A DNA stretch of 64,000 nt from Dactylococcopsis salina PCC 8305 (lineage in GTDB: Bacteria; Cyanobacteriota; Cyanobacteriia; Cyanobacteriales; Rubidibacteraceae). The stretch's first letter is position 1, and each line of letters begins with the position of its first letter. A model generated the notes under the pieces. The model was not told where the DNA came from, ran no database searches, and worked only from the letters and a program-made list of their open reading frames with translations. This document shows positions 9,161 to 17,907 of this stretch, in pieces. A program made the translations under genes and the position numbers. The stretch lies in NCBI RefSeq assembly GCF_000317615.1, contig NC_019780.1, positions 992,001 to 1,056,000 of the forward strand, written 5' to 3'.

Positions 9161-9664
9161 ATGTTAGAACTTGCAACCCTCGGACTGCTACAAAAAGAAC
9201 CTTTACATGGTTATAAACTGAAACAACAGTTGGAGCGGTTTATTAGTGGTTGTATTAGTGTTAATTACGGTGCAATTTATCCCTTACTGAAACGTTTAGA
9301 AAAGCAAAATTTCCTCCAACTCTCTTTTAGTGAAGGAGAAGCGGGAGGAAAACGAAAAATTTATACAATTACGGAAAAAGGGAGAGCGCGGTTTTTAGAA
9401 AAGATGTTGGAGCATCCCCAAGAAAGTTGGGTTAATGCGCGATCGCGCTTTATGATTAAGTTTGTGTTCTTTAATCATCTGCACTCGCAACAGAGAATTA
9501 AACTAATTGAACATCGTTTAGAGGTTTGTCAAACCCGTTTAGAAGAACAACGGTGTAAACCTCAACCTGACGATTACTATTTCGCGACGGCTTGCGATCG
9601 GTACACTCAGACAATTGAAAATGAAATCCAATGGTTGCAAGTGCAACTGAAAAAAGAGCAGTAA
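9161..9664 (+). CDS. PadR family transcriptional regulator
   Basis: The 167-residue protein begins with a PadR winged helix (MLELATLGLLQKEPLHGYKL, then GAIYPLLKRLEKQNFL and KRKIYTITEKGRARFLE). A C-terminal helical dimerisation domain follows (FNHLHSQQRIKLIEHRLEVC). PadR proteins are usually ligand-responsive repressors. Divergent placement next to the RND operon makes that operon its likely target, together with its own gene. Only 7 bp separate its stop from the convergent small gene. Confidence 0.93.
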   Translation: MLELATLGLLQKEPLHGYKLKQQLERFISGCISVNYGAIYPLLKRLEKQNFLQLSFSEGEAGGKRKIYTITEKGRARFLEKMLEHPQESWVNARSRFMIKFVFFNHLHSQQRIKLIEHRLEVCQTRLEEQRCKPQPDDYYFATACDRYTQTIENEIQWLQVQLKKEQ

Positions 9665-9671
9665 GCGGTCA

Positions 9672-9866
9672 CTATTGCAGTTTTGCTCCCACGAAAGGGG
9701 CTAAAACCACTAACACCTTAACCAGTAAGGGAGCGAACCACAAGCCAGAGAGAACACAAACAACAGCGATAGAGGCGGCTGCAATTTTCAACATTTCTTC
9801 TTGGGTGTTGAAGTAAAAGTAAACAGCAACTAATCCAACTAAAAGGGCGAATACTAGGGGAATCAT
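9672..9866 (-). CDS. Small two-helix membrane protein, unknown function
   Basis: The 64-residue protein is almost entirely hydrophobic. One helix (LVFALLVGLVAVYFYFN) and a longer hydrophobic stretch (IAAASIAVVCVLSGLWFAP, then LLVKVLVVLAPFVG) are separated by the polar turn TQEEMLK. Good start context and codon use like its neighbours suggest a real gene. I do not recognise a named family. It is convergent with padR. Confidence 0.65.
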   Translation of the reverse strand: MIPLVFALLVGLVAVYFYFNTQEEMLKIAAASIAVVCVLSGLWFAPLLVKVLVVLAPFVGAKLQ

Positions 9867-10012
9867 TGTAATTTTCGGGCGTATAATTCTTGATTTCGGA
9901 AAAGCTATTGTAACGCAGACTTATCTTTGTTTTCGATGGTTACTTTAACATTCCGTTATTGCTGTTACAAATTATAACACCATCAACCTTGGCAGTCTTC
10001 ACTCTCAGGGAA

Positions 10013-10273
10013 TCAGTCTTGGGTTGGATTTTGACCCGTTTCCCCTAGTTGTTGACGAACATCATCAATGGCAAGATTCAGTTGACTGATTTTATCTTCT
10101 AAGCTCCGACGAGCAGTTTCCATCCCCTCCTCATCCTCTGATAGGGAATGGGTTTCTGGAGAAGTGTTTTGGTTTTGACGCGACGCAACGATCGCGCCAA
10201 CGACACCGCCGATAATACTTCCCACTACTGTTCCGACTAAAAATCCGCTTCCAAATCCATCTCGTTCTGTCAT
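10013..10273 (-). CDS. Small glycine-zipper membrane protein (YtxH-like)
   Basis: The 86-residue protein has an N-terminal glycine-zipper membrane helix (FGSGFLVGTVVGSIIGGVVG). A short acidic linker and an amphipathic helix (RRSLEDKISQLNLAIDDVRQ) likely to form a coiled coil follow. The layout resembles YtxH-like or envelope stress proteins. Its start lies 15 bp from the stop of upp on the same strand, so the two may be cotranscribed, with upp first. Function unknown. Confidence 0.7.
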   Translation of the reverse strand: MTERDGFGSGFLVGTVVGSIIGGVVGAIVASRQNQNTSPETHSLSEDEEGMETARRSLEDKISQLNLAIDDVRQQLGETGQNPTQD

Positions 10274-10288
10274 GTTTTCAACCTTAAT

Positions 10289-10939
10289 TTAAGTCCCAAA
10301 CGCTCGATCGCCAGCATCCCCTAAACCAGGGACAATAAACCCTTGATCGTTCAATTCTTCATCCACAAAAGCGCTATAAATTCTCAATTGCGGATAAGTC
10401 TCACCAATCTGTTTTAAGGCGGGTGGCGCAGCGACCACAGAAATAATCCGTAATAACTCAGGATTCACCCCGCGACGAGTCAACTCCTCTAACGCCAGCA
10501 TAATCGACCCACCAGTTGCCAACATCGGCTCTAAAATCAAAACTCGCGTTTCTGAATCTATTGTGTCTGGTAACTTGTTTAAGTAGCAACTGGCTTCGAG
10601 GGTTTCTTCATTCCGAACCAAGCCTAAATGATACACCGAGGAGAGAGGAAGTAAGGTTTGCGCCCCATCTAACAAAGCCAATCCTGCGCGTAAAATGGGA
10701 ACAACCGCAATGGGAACTTGGGGGTTAATCATCGTCGCCGCACAGGGGGCTAACGGCGTTTCTACTTCGGTTTCTGTTGTTACCAACCAGTGACGAGAAG
10801 CCTCATAAGTTAGCCAACGTCCCAATTCTGTCATTGCCGTTTTAAACAAAGCATTGGGAGTATTTTGATCTCGCGCCACTGCTAACCAGTGTTTAATTAG
10901 CGGATGATCGGGAACGTAAACGCGCAGTTGAAAACTCAT
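10289..10939 (-). CDS. upp: Uracil phosphoribosyltransferase
   Basis: The 216-residue enzyme salvages uracil to UMP using PRPP. The PRPP-binding loop is LILEPMLATGGSIMLALEEL (about residues 134-153). The uracil-binding end has GFIVPGLGDAGDRAFGT. The N-terminal RDQNTPNALFKTAMTELGRWL matches the family. Length is normal (about 210). It is the first gene of a probable two-gene unit with the downstream glycine-zipper protein. Confidence 0.96.
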   Translation of the reverse strand: MSFQLRVYVPDHPLIKHWLAVARDQNTPNALFKTAMTELGRWLTYEASRHWLVTTETEVETPLAPCAATMINPQVPIAVVPILRAGLALLDGAQTLLPLSSVYHLGLVRNEETLEASCYLNKLPDTIDSETRVLILEPMLATGGSIMLALEELTRRGVNPELLRIISVVAAPPALKQIGETYPQLRIYSAFVDEELNDQGFIVPGLGDAGDRAFGT

Positions 10940-11096
10940 GAAAGAAAATTAAGAATTTCTGTATTGATGATCGTCGATCGTTCGCTGTTTATGCAAAGCA
11001 CCGAGCAATCTACCATAAGTTATTGTTCAGGATTCCTTGCCAATTGTCAATCTCACCGCCTTTATAAAAGTTTATTGAAAATAATTCTGAATTGTG

Positions 11097-11125
11097 TTGA
11101 CAATCTATTTCAATAAGGCTATAGT
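11097..11125 (+). promoter_or_regulatory. Consensus sigma-70 promoter of a candidate small RNA
   Basis: A perfect TTGACA (11097-11102) is followed after exactly 17 bp by TATAGT (11120-11125). This is the best promoter match I noticed in the window. Transcription would begin near 11132 and meet an intrinsic terminator about 65 nt later, before the mazE-like gene. Confidence 0.7.
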
Positions 11126-11131
11126 TAAACA

Positions 11132-11198
11132 CAGTGTTCTCCTCTCGTTAAGAAGCAAGAAGCAGGTGGGGTAAGTCCGACCCCATCTCTTTTTTTTT
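11132..11198 (+). ncRNA. Candidate stand-alone small RNA, about 67 nt
   Basis: The predicted transcript starts about 7 nt after the TATAGT box. It contains a single-stranded pyrimidine patch TTCTCCTCTCG and ends in a terminator: stem TGGGGT/ACCCCA (11167-11172 with 11180-11185), loop of seven, then nine T residues at 11190-11198. There is no ORF. The CTCCTC core is complementary to Shine-Dalgarno sequences, as in the Yfr1 class of cyanobacterial sRNAs. The exact Yfr1 core (ACTCCTCACAC) is absent, so I do not name it Yfr1. It could also be an attenuated leader for mazEF at 11276. Confidence 0.6.
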
Positions 11199-11275
11199 GC
11201 GCTTCGATCTTCATCTGTTCACGATATCCTGAAAAAAGGAAATAATGATTTTACAAAAACGGGATGGAGGTCTAG

Positions 11276-11518
11276 ATGAAAGGAACTGTGGCGAAATGGG
11301 GTAACAGTCTTGTGATTCGGATTCCGCAACACTTAGCACAACAAATAACCTTAGCTGAAGGAACAAAGGTCAACTTTGATGTAGTAGATGGAAATCTTGT
11401 CATCAAACCTAGACAGCGCAAGCATTATTCTCTGGAAGAATTAACATCAGGCATTACATCGGAAAATCTTCATAATGAAGTAGATACAGGAACATCTGTG
11501 GGGAATGAAGTGTGGTGA
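11276..11518 (+). CDS. mazE: MazE/AbrB-type antitoxin
   Basis: The 80-residue protein has a swapped-hairpin AbrB DNA-binding domain at its N-terminus (GTVAKWGNSLVIRIPQHLAQ, then ITLAEGTKVNFDVVDGNLVI). A disordered acidic tail that would wrap the toxin follows. It neutralises the MazF-like RNase encoded next and represses the operon. A purine-rich GGGATGGAGG stretch precedes the ATG. Its stop overlaps the toxin start region by a few bases, which is typical of translational coupling. Confidence 0.93.
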   Translation: MKGTVAKWGNSLVIRIPQHLAQQITLAEGTKVNFDVVDGNLVIKPRQRKHYSLEELTSGITSENLHNEVDTGTSVGNEVW

Positions 11519-11859
11519 CAGAGAATAATCAATATATTCCCCGTCGTGGGGATTTGGTTTATTTAAATTTCAATCCGACAAAGGGGCATGAACAGCAAGG
11601 TCATCGACCTGCTTTTGTTGCTTCTCCTTATCTTTACAATCAACGAACCAGTTTAGCTTTGTTTATGCCAATTACAAAAAAACAGAAAGGGTATCCATTT
11701 GAGATTATTCTCCCCTCACAATTAATGATTCAAGGAGTAATCTTGGCGGATCAGGTGAAATGTTTGGACTGGAAAGCTCGCGGAGTAAGATTTATTGAGT
11801 CAGTACCAGAGAGTTTGATTGATGAAGTACAAGCAACAATAGAACCTTTGCTACTATAA
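11512..11859 (+). CDS. mazF: MazF/PemK-type endoribonuclease toxin
   Basis: The protein of about 115 residues shows the MazF core: RRGDLVYLNFNPTKGHEQQG, HRPAFVASPYLYN and LADQVKCLDWKARG. It cleaves single-stranded mRNA when free of MazE. The start is GTG at 11512 or 11515, overlapping the antitoxin stop. With mazE it forms a complete-looking type II toxin-antitoxin pair. Confidence 0.93.
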   Translation: MVTENNQYIPRRGDLVYLNFNPTKGHEQQGHRPAFVASPYLYNQRTSLALFMPITKKQKGYPFEIILPSQLMIQGVILADQVKCLDWKARGVRFIESVPESLIDEVQATIEPLLL

Positions 11860-12168
11860 CTGAATCAGAATCGGAATGTAGGTTGGGTGTAACCCAACAT
11901 CGATCAGTTTCTTAATCGTAAGATCGGCTATAGCAGTTTTCACGCTTCTTGGGTTAGATTCTCGATTGGGGTTTTTGGTTACTTATTATTTGACGAATTG
12001 CCAAATAACGAATAACGAATAACGAATAACAAATAACATCCACTGACTCAGTTTGTACTTCAACAGACGTAAGAAACGCTATAACTCAAAGCAACGTTAA
12101 GCTAGGAAGCCCCAGAACCGATTAAACTGGAAGAGACAAGCAAGCTAGAAAACAGAAAAAGAGAGGAA
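11860..12168. repeat. Intergenic repeats upstream of crtISO
   Basis: A GTTGGGT/ACCCAAC hairpin (about 11881-11905) and a GAATAAC heptamer run (about 12006-12040) occupy much of the gap. The last 100 bp before ATG 12169 should hold the crtISO promoter; an AGAGAGGAA ribosome binding site precedes the ATG. No further gene is seen. Confidence 0.7.
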
Positions 12169-13704
12169 ATGACTACAGTTTCTCGTTACCAGCGTTCGGC
12201 GGATACAGACTGTGAATTATACGACGCGATCATGATCGGTTCTGGAATTGGCGGCTTAGTAACCGCGACACAACTCGCCGCCAAAGGCGCAAAAGTTTTA
12301 GTTTTAGAACGATATATCATTCCAGGAGGAAGCGCGGGTTATTTTGAACGTCAAGGCTATCGTTTTGATGTTGGCGCTTCTATGATCTTCGGTTTTGGTT
12401 CACAAGGAACAACTAATTTATTAACTCGTGCTTTAGAAGCGGTAGAAACCTCTCTAGAAACCATTCCTGATCCCGTTCAAATTGATTATCATCTCCCTGA
12501 TCAATTAGAAGTCAAAGTTCATCGAGATTACGATAAATTTATTCAAGAATTAATCTGCCAATTTCCCCATGAAGCAGAAGGAATCCGCAAGTTTTATGAT
12601 GAATGCTGGCGGGTTTTTAACTGTCTCAATGCGATGGAATTATTATCTTTAGAAGAACCCCGATATTTAACGAGAGTCTTTTTTCAACATCCGTTAGCTT
12701 GTTTAGGTTTAGTTAAGTATTTACCTCAGAATGTTGGTGACATTGCAAGACGCTACATTCGCGATCGAAACTTGCTAAAATTTATTGATATTGAATGTTA
12801 TTGTTGGTCGGTTGTTCCTGCGGAAAAAACCCCGATGATTAATGCAGGAATGGTATTTTCCGATCGACATTATGGGGGAATCAATTATCCGAAAGGAGGC
12901 GTGGGACAAATCGCCCAAAAATTAGTAGAAGGATTAGAGAAAAAAGGCGGCACAATTGAATATAAAGCAAGAGTCAAAGAAATTATTTTAGAGAATAACA
13001 AAGCGGTTGGGGTACGTTTAGCAGACGGGAGAGAATACCGAGGGAAACGAATTATTTCTAATGCCACTCGTTGGGATACGTTTGAGAAACTCCTTCCTGA
13101 TCAAACTTTACCGAAAAAAGAACAGAAATGGCAAGAACGTTATCAAAAATCTCCGAGCTTTTTAAGTTTGCATTTAGGGGTGAAATCTGATGTTATTTCT
13201 CCCGATACAGATTGTCATCATATCCTTTTAGAAAATTGGGAACAAATGGAAGAACCAGAGGGAACAATTTTCCTGTCTATTCCGACATTATTAGACCCCA
13301 GTTTAGCCCCACCCAATTGTCATATTTTCCATGCTTTTACGCCTCATTGGATTGAAGATTGGCAGGGATTATCCCCTCAAGACTATCACGAGAAAAAGGA
13401 ACAAGCAGCCGCGAAAATTGTCCAACGTTTAGAGAAAATCTTTCCAGGTTTAGAAGATGCTTTAGACTATCAAGAAGTGGGAACCCCACGCACCCATCGC
13501 CGTTTTTTGGGAAGAGAGGATGGCACTTATGGGCCGATTCCCCAGAAGAAATTAATGGGATTATTAGGAATGCCTTTTAATCAAACTGCGATTCCTGGAT
13601 TATATTGTGTGGGTGATAGTACCTTTCCAGGACAAGGTTTAAATGCTGTTGCTTTTTCGGGGTTTGCTTGCGCTCATCGGGTAGCAGTTGATTTAGGCTT
13701 TTAA
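12169..13704 (+). CDS. crtISO: Carotenoid (prolycopene) isomerase, CrtISO/CrtH type
   Basis: The 511-residue flavoprotein begins with a Rossmann motif ([20 protein letters not shown], then [20 protein letters not shown]). It carries the [13 protein letters not shown] segment of CrtISO-type enzymes and ends with the C-terminal FAD motif ([20 protein letters not shown]). It converts poly-cis lycopene to all-trans lycopene using reduced FAD in the plant/cyanobacterial carotenoid route. Length and layout match CrtISO better than the bacterial CrtI desaturase. It stands alone, flanked by repeats. Confidence 0.92.
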   Translation: MTTVSRYQRSADTDCELYDAIMIGSGIGGLVTATQLAAKGAKVLVLERYIIPGGSAGYFERQGYRFDVGASMIFGFGSQGTTNLLTRALEAVETSLETIPDPVQIDYHLPDQLEVKVHRDYDKFIQELICQFPHEAEGIRKFYDECWRVFNCLNAMELLSLEEPRYLTRVFFQHPLACLGLVKYLPQNVGDIARRYIRDRNLLKFIDIECYCWSVVPAEKTPMINAGMVFSDRHYGGINYPKGGVGQIAQKLVEGLEKKGGTIEYKARVKEIILENNKAVGVRLADGREYRGKRIISNATRWDTFEKLLPDQTLPKKEQKWQERYQKSPSFLSLHLGVKSDVISPDTDCHHILLENWEQMEEPEGTIFLSIPTLLDPSLAPPNCHIFHAFTPHWIEDWQGLSPQDYHEKKEQAAAKIVQRLEKIFPGLEDALDYQEVGTPRTHRRFLGREDGTYGPIPQKKLMGLLGMPFNQTAIPGLYCVGDSTFPGQGLNAVAFSGFACAHRVAVDLGF

Positions 13705-13840
13705 GTGCTTATATTTTATGTTGTTTATGTTGGGTTTCGCTTCTCTCCACCCAACCTACATTTTTGTCCTTTGTCCTTTGTCCTTTGTTCTTTGTTTTCC
13801 AATGACTAATGACTAATGACTAATGACTAATGACTAATGA
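13705..13840. repeat. TTTGTCC and GACTAAT heptamer arrays
   Basis: A GTTGGGTTTCG/ACCCAACCTAC inverted repeat is followed by about four TTTGTCC units and six GACTAAT units. The last units reach the stop codon of the convergent small gene. Confidence 0.85.
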
Positions 13841-14059
13841 CTAATTTATTTCAAAGGAATTAACTTCTAAAATTTCCCCGATCATAGCAAGACTCATCAC
13901 ATCATTTCTGATTGTACCAGTAACTTTTACTCGCTGTTGCGGTTGTTTTAAGTCTGATGGTGGGTTTCTTAATTCGTAGGTAATTCCTTCATCGGTTACT
14001 AAAGCCCAAGTGCCAATTCCGATGTCTTTTTTTTCAATTTTTCCTGTTACAGTAATCAT
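13841..14059 (-). CDS. Small OB-fold-like protein, unknown function
   Basis: The 72-residue protein is a beta-rich polypeptide (MITVTGKIEKKDIGIGTWAL, then QQRVKVTGTIRNDVMSLAMI). The strand pattern VTGKIEKK...VTDEGITYEL...VKVTGTI suggests a small OB-like barrel. I do not recognise a characterised family. Its stop codon lies in a GACTAAT heptamer array. Confidence 0.6.
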   Translation of the reverse strand: MITVTGKIEKKDIGIGTWALVTDEGITYELRNPPSDLKQPQQRVKVTGTIRNDVMSLAMIGEILEVNSFEIN

Positions 14060-14125
14060 GCAAATTAAGCCTGCTGAGTGTAGCAGGCTAACTAAAGTTT
14101 TTATAGATAAAAGCAGGGGTTAAAT

Positions 14126-14278
14126 TTACCACTTAAGCTCAACTTGCGCTTCGATCGGATCGCCAGAATAGGGTTGAACTCCGACGTTAGGATAAGCGTC
14201 TTGATTGGGAGAAAAAATCCGAGCAATGGCTTCAGCAAAAAAGGAGTTAAGCTCATTCATCATTTTCATTAGTTTCAT
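14126..14278 (-). CDS. Conserved-looking 50-residue small protein
   Basis: The short ORF MKLMKMMNELNSFFAEAIAR continues with IFSPNQDAYPNVGVQPYSGD and ends PIEAQVELKW. AAGGTG lies six bases before the ATG. The helix followed by a Pro/Gly/Tyr-rich tail resembles small proteins often seen in cyanobacterial genomes; function unknown. It lies 67 bp downstream of the OB-like gene's start on the same strand. Confidence 0.6.
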   Translation of the reverse strand: MKLMKMMNELNSFFAEAIARIFSPNQDAYPNVGVQPYSGDPIEAQVELKW

Positions 14279-14462
14279 GGTTATCACCTTTAATTAAGTA
14301 TTTGTTCTGAGGAAAAATATAATTGCGGGATTACTTTTCCCTTATTTTTTTTATTGTAGTTAATGAGGGAAGTAGAAGCCAAAAATGTTAAGCATTTCTC
14401 AATGAAATAATATTTCGGTTTACATTTGAGAAGTAGCAATTCTTGTGGGGATAATTCTCATG

Positions 14463-14545
14463 TATAGCAATTGTTCTGCCCCCAAACCCCCAATACTGGG
14501 GGCTTTCATAAATCAATTTTTTACAAATGATTTGGGATTGCTATA
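14463..14545. mobile_element. 83-bp MITE with TATAGCAAT ends
   Basis: It starts TATAGCAAT and ends ATTGCTATA, with a CCCCCAATACTGGGGG hairpin inside. A second copy lies at 49032-49132 and a decayed relative at about 60425-60530. TA ends suggest a Tc1/IS630-type TA target. This copy sits about 95 bp upstream of the rbfA start. The remainder of 14279-14639 shows no gene. Confidence 0.7.
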
Positions 14546-14639
14546 TCCCTTTTTGAGCGACGAGAGAAGAAATCAAAGCAACAAGAATGATCATTTTCCC
14601 TTTAACATGGGAGAGGTGAATTTTGCTCGGAGGAAACAA

Positions 14640-15035
14640 ATGGCAACCAGTCGCCGTGTAGCAAGGGTAGCTTCCCTGATTCAACAAGAAGTGAGTCAAA
14701 TGCTGATTAGTGGGATTAAAGACGATCGCGTCGGTGCGGGAATGGTAAGTGTAACGGCGGTGAATGTGTCCAATGATCTTCAACACGCTAAAATTTTTGT
14801 CAGCATTTATGGGACACAAGAGGCAAAAGCGGAAACAATGGCTGGTTTACACTCTTCCACTGCTTATGTGCGCCGTGAGTTAGGAAGACGGATTCGGTTG
14901 CGTCGCACGCCAGAGGTAGTGTTCCATGAGGATATGTCTTTGGAATTGGGCGATCGAACGTTATCTTTAATTAATCAACTCAGTGCGAAACGGACAGATG
15001 AGGAAGAAAATCAAGGGGAGGAAACGGAAAACTAA
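14640..15035 (+). CDS. rbfA: Ribosome-binding factor A
   Basis: The 131-residue protein has the single KH-like domain of RbfA ([20 protein letters not shown], then [10 protein letters not shown] and [14 protein letters not shown]) plus an acidic tail. It helps 16S rRNA 5'-end maturation of the small subunit, notably in the cold. I choose ATG 14640 because GGAGGAAAC precedes it and the family begins here. The longer open frame from 14445 would translate through the MITE and is not credible. Its stop overlaps the next ATG (TAATG), so the two genes are coupled. Confidence 0.95.
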   Translation: MATSRRVARVASLIQQEVSQMLISGIKDDRVGAGMVSVTAVNVSNDLQHAKIFVSIYGTQEAKAETMAGLHSSTAYVRRELGRRIRLRRTPEVVFHEDMSLELGDRTLSLINQLSAKRTDEEENQGEETEN

Positions 15036-16606
15036 TGTCTTCTCTCCCAGATTACACCGAACTCTCTCTCTCCGAACAAATTGCCCAGATGATTGTGGTT
15101 CGCGCTTCTGGTCATTTATTTGATCAGCAAATTCGTTTCCCACAGTGGGAACCCACTCAAGATCAGTTACAAGACTGGGTGCAAAACTGGAAAATTGGGG
15201 GCGTAATTTTGTTGGGAGGGAGTGCTGCAGAAATCTCTCAACGCACCAGTGAATTAAACCGTTGGACAGAGATTCCCCTTTTCATCGCGGCGGATATCGA
15301 AGAAGGAGTGGGACAACGATTTGCAGGGGCGAGTTGGTTTCCACCGCCTATGGCGTTGGGAGAAGTGGCAAAAACTGATTTAAATCAAGGGAAGGAATAC
15401 GCGAGGACGATCGGGGCGATCACTGCAAAAGACGCGCAGGCGTTGGGGATTAATTGGTTGTTTGCGCCAGTGGTTGATGTTAATAATAATCCGCATAATC
15501 CTGTGATCAATGTGCGATCGTTTGGGGAAACCCCTGAGATTGTCTGTGAGTTAAGCGCGGCGTTTATTGAGGGAACGAAGGATTATGGGGTGCTGACAAC
15601 AGCGAAACATTTTCCTGGACATGGAGATACGGCGATCGATTCCCATTTGTCGTTACCCGTGTTGGAGATGGGTGTCGAACGTTTAGAGGCGGTGGAGATT
15701 CCTCCGTTTCAACGGGCGATTAGTTTGGGAGTGGATGCGGTAATGAGCGCTCATCTGCTGGTGTCTTGTTGGGATGACGCTTTACCCGCGACGCTTTCTT
15801 CAACGGTTTTGACGCAACAGTTACGGTTGAATCTGGATTTTCAGGGGTTGATTGTAACGGATGCGTTGATTATGGGGGCGCTGGATGAAGTGGCTTCTCC
15901 CGCGTCACTTCCCGTGTTGGCGATCGAGGCGGGTGCAGATATAATTTTAATGCCCCATGATCCGCAAGTGGCGATCGAAGCGATTCTGGATGCGGTCAAT
16001 CAAGGTCGTATTTCTCCCCAACGGATCGTGGCTTCAGTGGCTCGCATTTGGGAAGCAAAAGAGAAGGTGATCAAGGCGGAAAAAGGGGATTTCTTGACCG
16101 AGTTAGCGAGTCCAACGGCTGAGAATACCACGGGAGAGGTTTTAAGGGGTTCTTTGCGGCTGAAAAATGCTCGAACGCTGTCGATTCCAGAGACTCCCTG
16201 TCGGAATTTAGTGATTGTGGATGATTTATTAGCTTGTGACTTTCTCAACGAAGCACACAGCGCGATCGCCGTGCCTCAAAAAATGGGCTATGAGTTGCAA
16301 TTACTCGGACAAGCGCAGGTGTTTCCAGAACCCCCTTCTAATTCTCCACTGACGCTAATCCAACTGTTTACGAGGGGAAATCCATTTCGAGGAGAAGCGG
16401 GGCTAAATGAAGCAACAAAAGCCTTGCTGCAAAAGTTATTAACCGAGGGATGTGTGCAAGGAATCGTGGTTTATGGTAGTCCTTATGTGTTCGGTTGGTT
16501 GGAAGATTATCTTCCTTCTTCTGTTCCCTATATTTTTAGTTATGGACAAATGAGCGAAAGTAGCTCGATCGCCCTCCAGCACCTTTTTGACTTGTCGGTT
16601 GGGTGA
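15035..16606 (+). CDS. Glycoside hydrolase family 3, beta-N-acetylhexosaminidase-like
   Basis: The 523-residue protein has a GH3 catalytic barrel. It shows FIAADIEEGVGQRFAGASWF, the NagZ-type loop KHFPGHGDTAIDSHLSLPVL with the His/Asp pair of the catalytic loop, and the nucleophile region GLIVTDALIMGAL. NagZ-like enzymes remove N-acetylglucosamine from cell-wall muropeptides. It has a C-terminal extension of about 170 residues that may be a degenerate second GH3 domain. The start overlaps the rbfA stop. Confidence 0.88.
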   Translation: MSSLPDYTELSLSEQIAQMIVVRASGHLFDQQIRFPQWEPTQDQLQDWVQNWKIGGVILLGGSAAEISQRTSELNRWTEIPLFIAADIEEGVGQRFAGASWFPPPMALGEVAKTDLNQGKEYARTIGAITAKDAQALGINWLFAPVVDVNNNPHNPVINVRSFGETPEIVCELSAAFIEGTKDYGVLTTAKHFPGHGDTAIDSHLSLPVLEMGVERLEAVEIPPFQRAISLGVDAVMSAHLLVSCWDDALPATLSSTVLTQQLRLNLDFQGLIVTDALIMGALDEVASPASLPVLAIEAGADIILMPHDPQVAIEAILDAVNQGRISPQRIVASVARIWEAKEKVIKAEKGDFLTELASPTAENTTGEVLRGSLRLKNARTLSIPETPCRNLVIVDDLLACDFLNEAHSAIAVPQKMGYELQLLGQAQVFPEPPSNSPLTLIQLFTRGNPFRGEAGLNEATKALLQKLLTEGCVQGIVVYGSPYVFGWLEDYLPSSVPYIFSYGQMSESSSIALQHLFDLSVG

Positions 16607-16702
16607 AGGAGACGAAACCCAACCGACTTGTAGGTTGGGTGAAGGAGACGAAACCCAACCGACTTGTAGGTTGGGTGGAGAAGATGAAACCCAACACCAA
16701 TC
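16607..16702. repeat. Three tandem GTTGGGT...ACCCAAC hairpin repeats
   Basis: Repeated units of the form GGTTGGGTGAAGGAGACGAA followed by ACCCAACC occur three times after the GH3 gene. Each can fold into a hairpin, and together they may serve as a transcription or RNA-stability boundary before ycf23. Confidence 0.8.
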
Positions 16703-16759
16703 ATGGTAATCCGCTATAATGCCTCCAGAATCATAGGAATATTGAAGGAAAATGAACCC

Positions 16760-17512
16760 ATGACTATGGAGCAAAATTTAGCAAGAGCATTTCAACGTCA
16801 AGAAGTGCTGAAAGTAATTAGTGGCTTAAATAACTTCGATCGCGCTCAAGTTGCAAAAATCATCAACGCGGCGACGGTCGGCGGAGCAACCTTTCTGGAT
16901 ATCGCTGCGGATGCGGAGTTAGTAAAAATGGCGAAACAACGAACGCAGCTTCCGATTTGTGTTTCTGCGGTTGAACCAGAAGCATTTGTTACTTGTGTCA
17001 AAGCAGGTGCGGATTTGATTGAAATTGGTAATTTTGACACCTTTTATGCTCAAGGGCGACGGTTTGAAGCAGAAGAAGTCTTAGCATTAACTGAACAAAC
17101 TCGTCAGCTACTCCCTGATGTTACGCTTTCGGTGACAGTTCCCCATATTCTAGCCTTAGATGAACAAGTGGAATTAGCAAGCCGTTTAGTGGCAATGGGG
17201 ACCGATATCATCCAAACGGAAGGGGGAACCAGTAGTGAGCCTCATCATAGTGGCGCGATCGGGTTAATTGAGAAAGCAACTCCCACCTTAGCGGCGGCGG
17301 CGACAATTTCCGAAGCGGTATCAGTTCCCGTGTTGTGCGCGTCTGGTTTATCTCAGGTAACTGTTCCGATGGCGATCGCGGCGGGTGCGTCTGGCGTTGG
17401 TGTCGGTTCGGCGATCAACCAATTGGATGATGAAATCGCAATGATCGCAACGGTTCGAGGATTAGTAGAAGCATTAAACACTGTCCAACGCCGTTCACTG
17501 GTTCGCCCTTAA
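16760..17512 (+). CDS. ycf23: Ycf23/DUF561 TIM-barrel-like protein
   Basis: The protein of about 250 residues matches the Ycf23 family of cyanobacteria and red-lineage plastids, with an aldolase-type barrel: FDRAQVAKIINAATVGGATF, LPICVSAVEPEAFVTCVKAG, IQTEGGTSSEPHHSGAIGLI and PVLCASGLSQVTVPMAIAAG. The enzymatic role is not established; phosphate-binding-type glycine loops suggest a sugar-phosphate or cofactor substrate. AAGGA lies 10-15 bp before ATG 16760; ATG 16766 is an alternative. Confidence 0.88.
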   Translation: MTMEQNLARAFQRQEVLKVISGLNNFDRAQVAKIINAATVGGATFLDIAADAELVKMAKQRTQLPICVSAVEPEAFVTCVKAGADLIEIGNFDTFYAQGRRFEAEEVLALTEQTRQLLPDVTLSVTVPHILALDEQVELASRLVAMGTDIIQTEGGTSSEPHHSGAIGLIEKATPTLAAAATISEAVSVPVLCASGLSQVTVPMAIAAGASGVGVGSAINQLDDEIAMIATVRGLVEALNTVQRRSLVRP

Positions 17513-17907
17513 CCAGTGATCAGATCATAAGTAGGTTGGGTAGAGACGTTCCATGGAGCGTCTCCACGCGAAACCCAACAAAATTTGTCATTAGGTAGGG
17601 TTTCCTGAATAAAACTGAAACCTTTACCCAATGAGGCTTTAAGGCTCTTAACCCCTCAAAAAAGTGCAAGGGAGACAAGGGAGACAAGGGAGACAAGGGA
17701 GTGATTTTTCTCCCCCATCTCCCCTCTTGCCTCTTGCCTTTTGCCTCTTGCCTTTTGCCTCTTGCCTTTTGCCTCTTGCCTTTTGCCTTTTGCCTCTTGC
17801 CTCTTGCCTCTTGCCTTTTGCCTCTTGCCTCTTGCCTCTTGCCTAGCGCGTAGCGCTATAGATCATAGGTTGGGTTACGACCTTACTTTACCCAACCCAT
17901 CTGATCT
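17513..17907. repeat. Repeat-filled gap: palindrome, GGGAGACAA and TTGCCTY heptamers
   Basis: It contains the CCATGG palindrome (17543-17564, one mismatch) inside a GTTGGGT...ACCCAAC pair, four GGGAGACAA-type units (about 17668-17702) and about eighteen TTGCCTC/TTGCCTT heptamers (about 17724-17845). The same heptamers occur in the opposite orientation at 26366-26412 and 50680-50890. No gene is present. Confidence 0.9.

Noticed and set aside
11132..11198. Identification of the sRNA as Yfr1
   Set aside because: The exact single-stranded core of Yfr1 is not present and the genomic neighbours differ, so I kept it as an unnamed candidate.
14445..14639. Extended N-terminus of rbfA
   Set aside because: It would translate a MITE and an intergenic stretch. 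The ribosome binding site and family alignment support ATG 14640.
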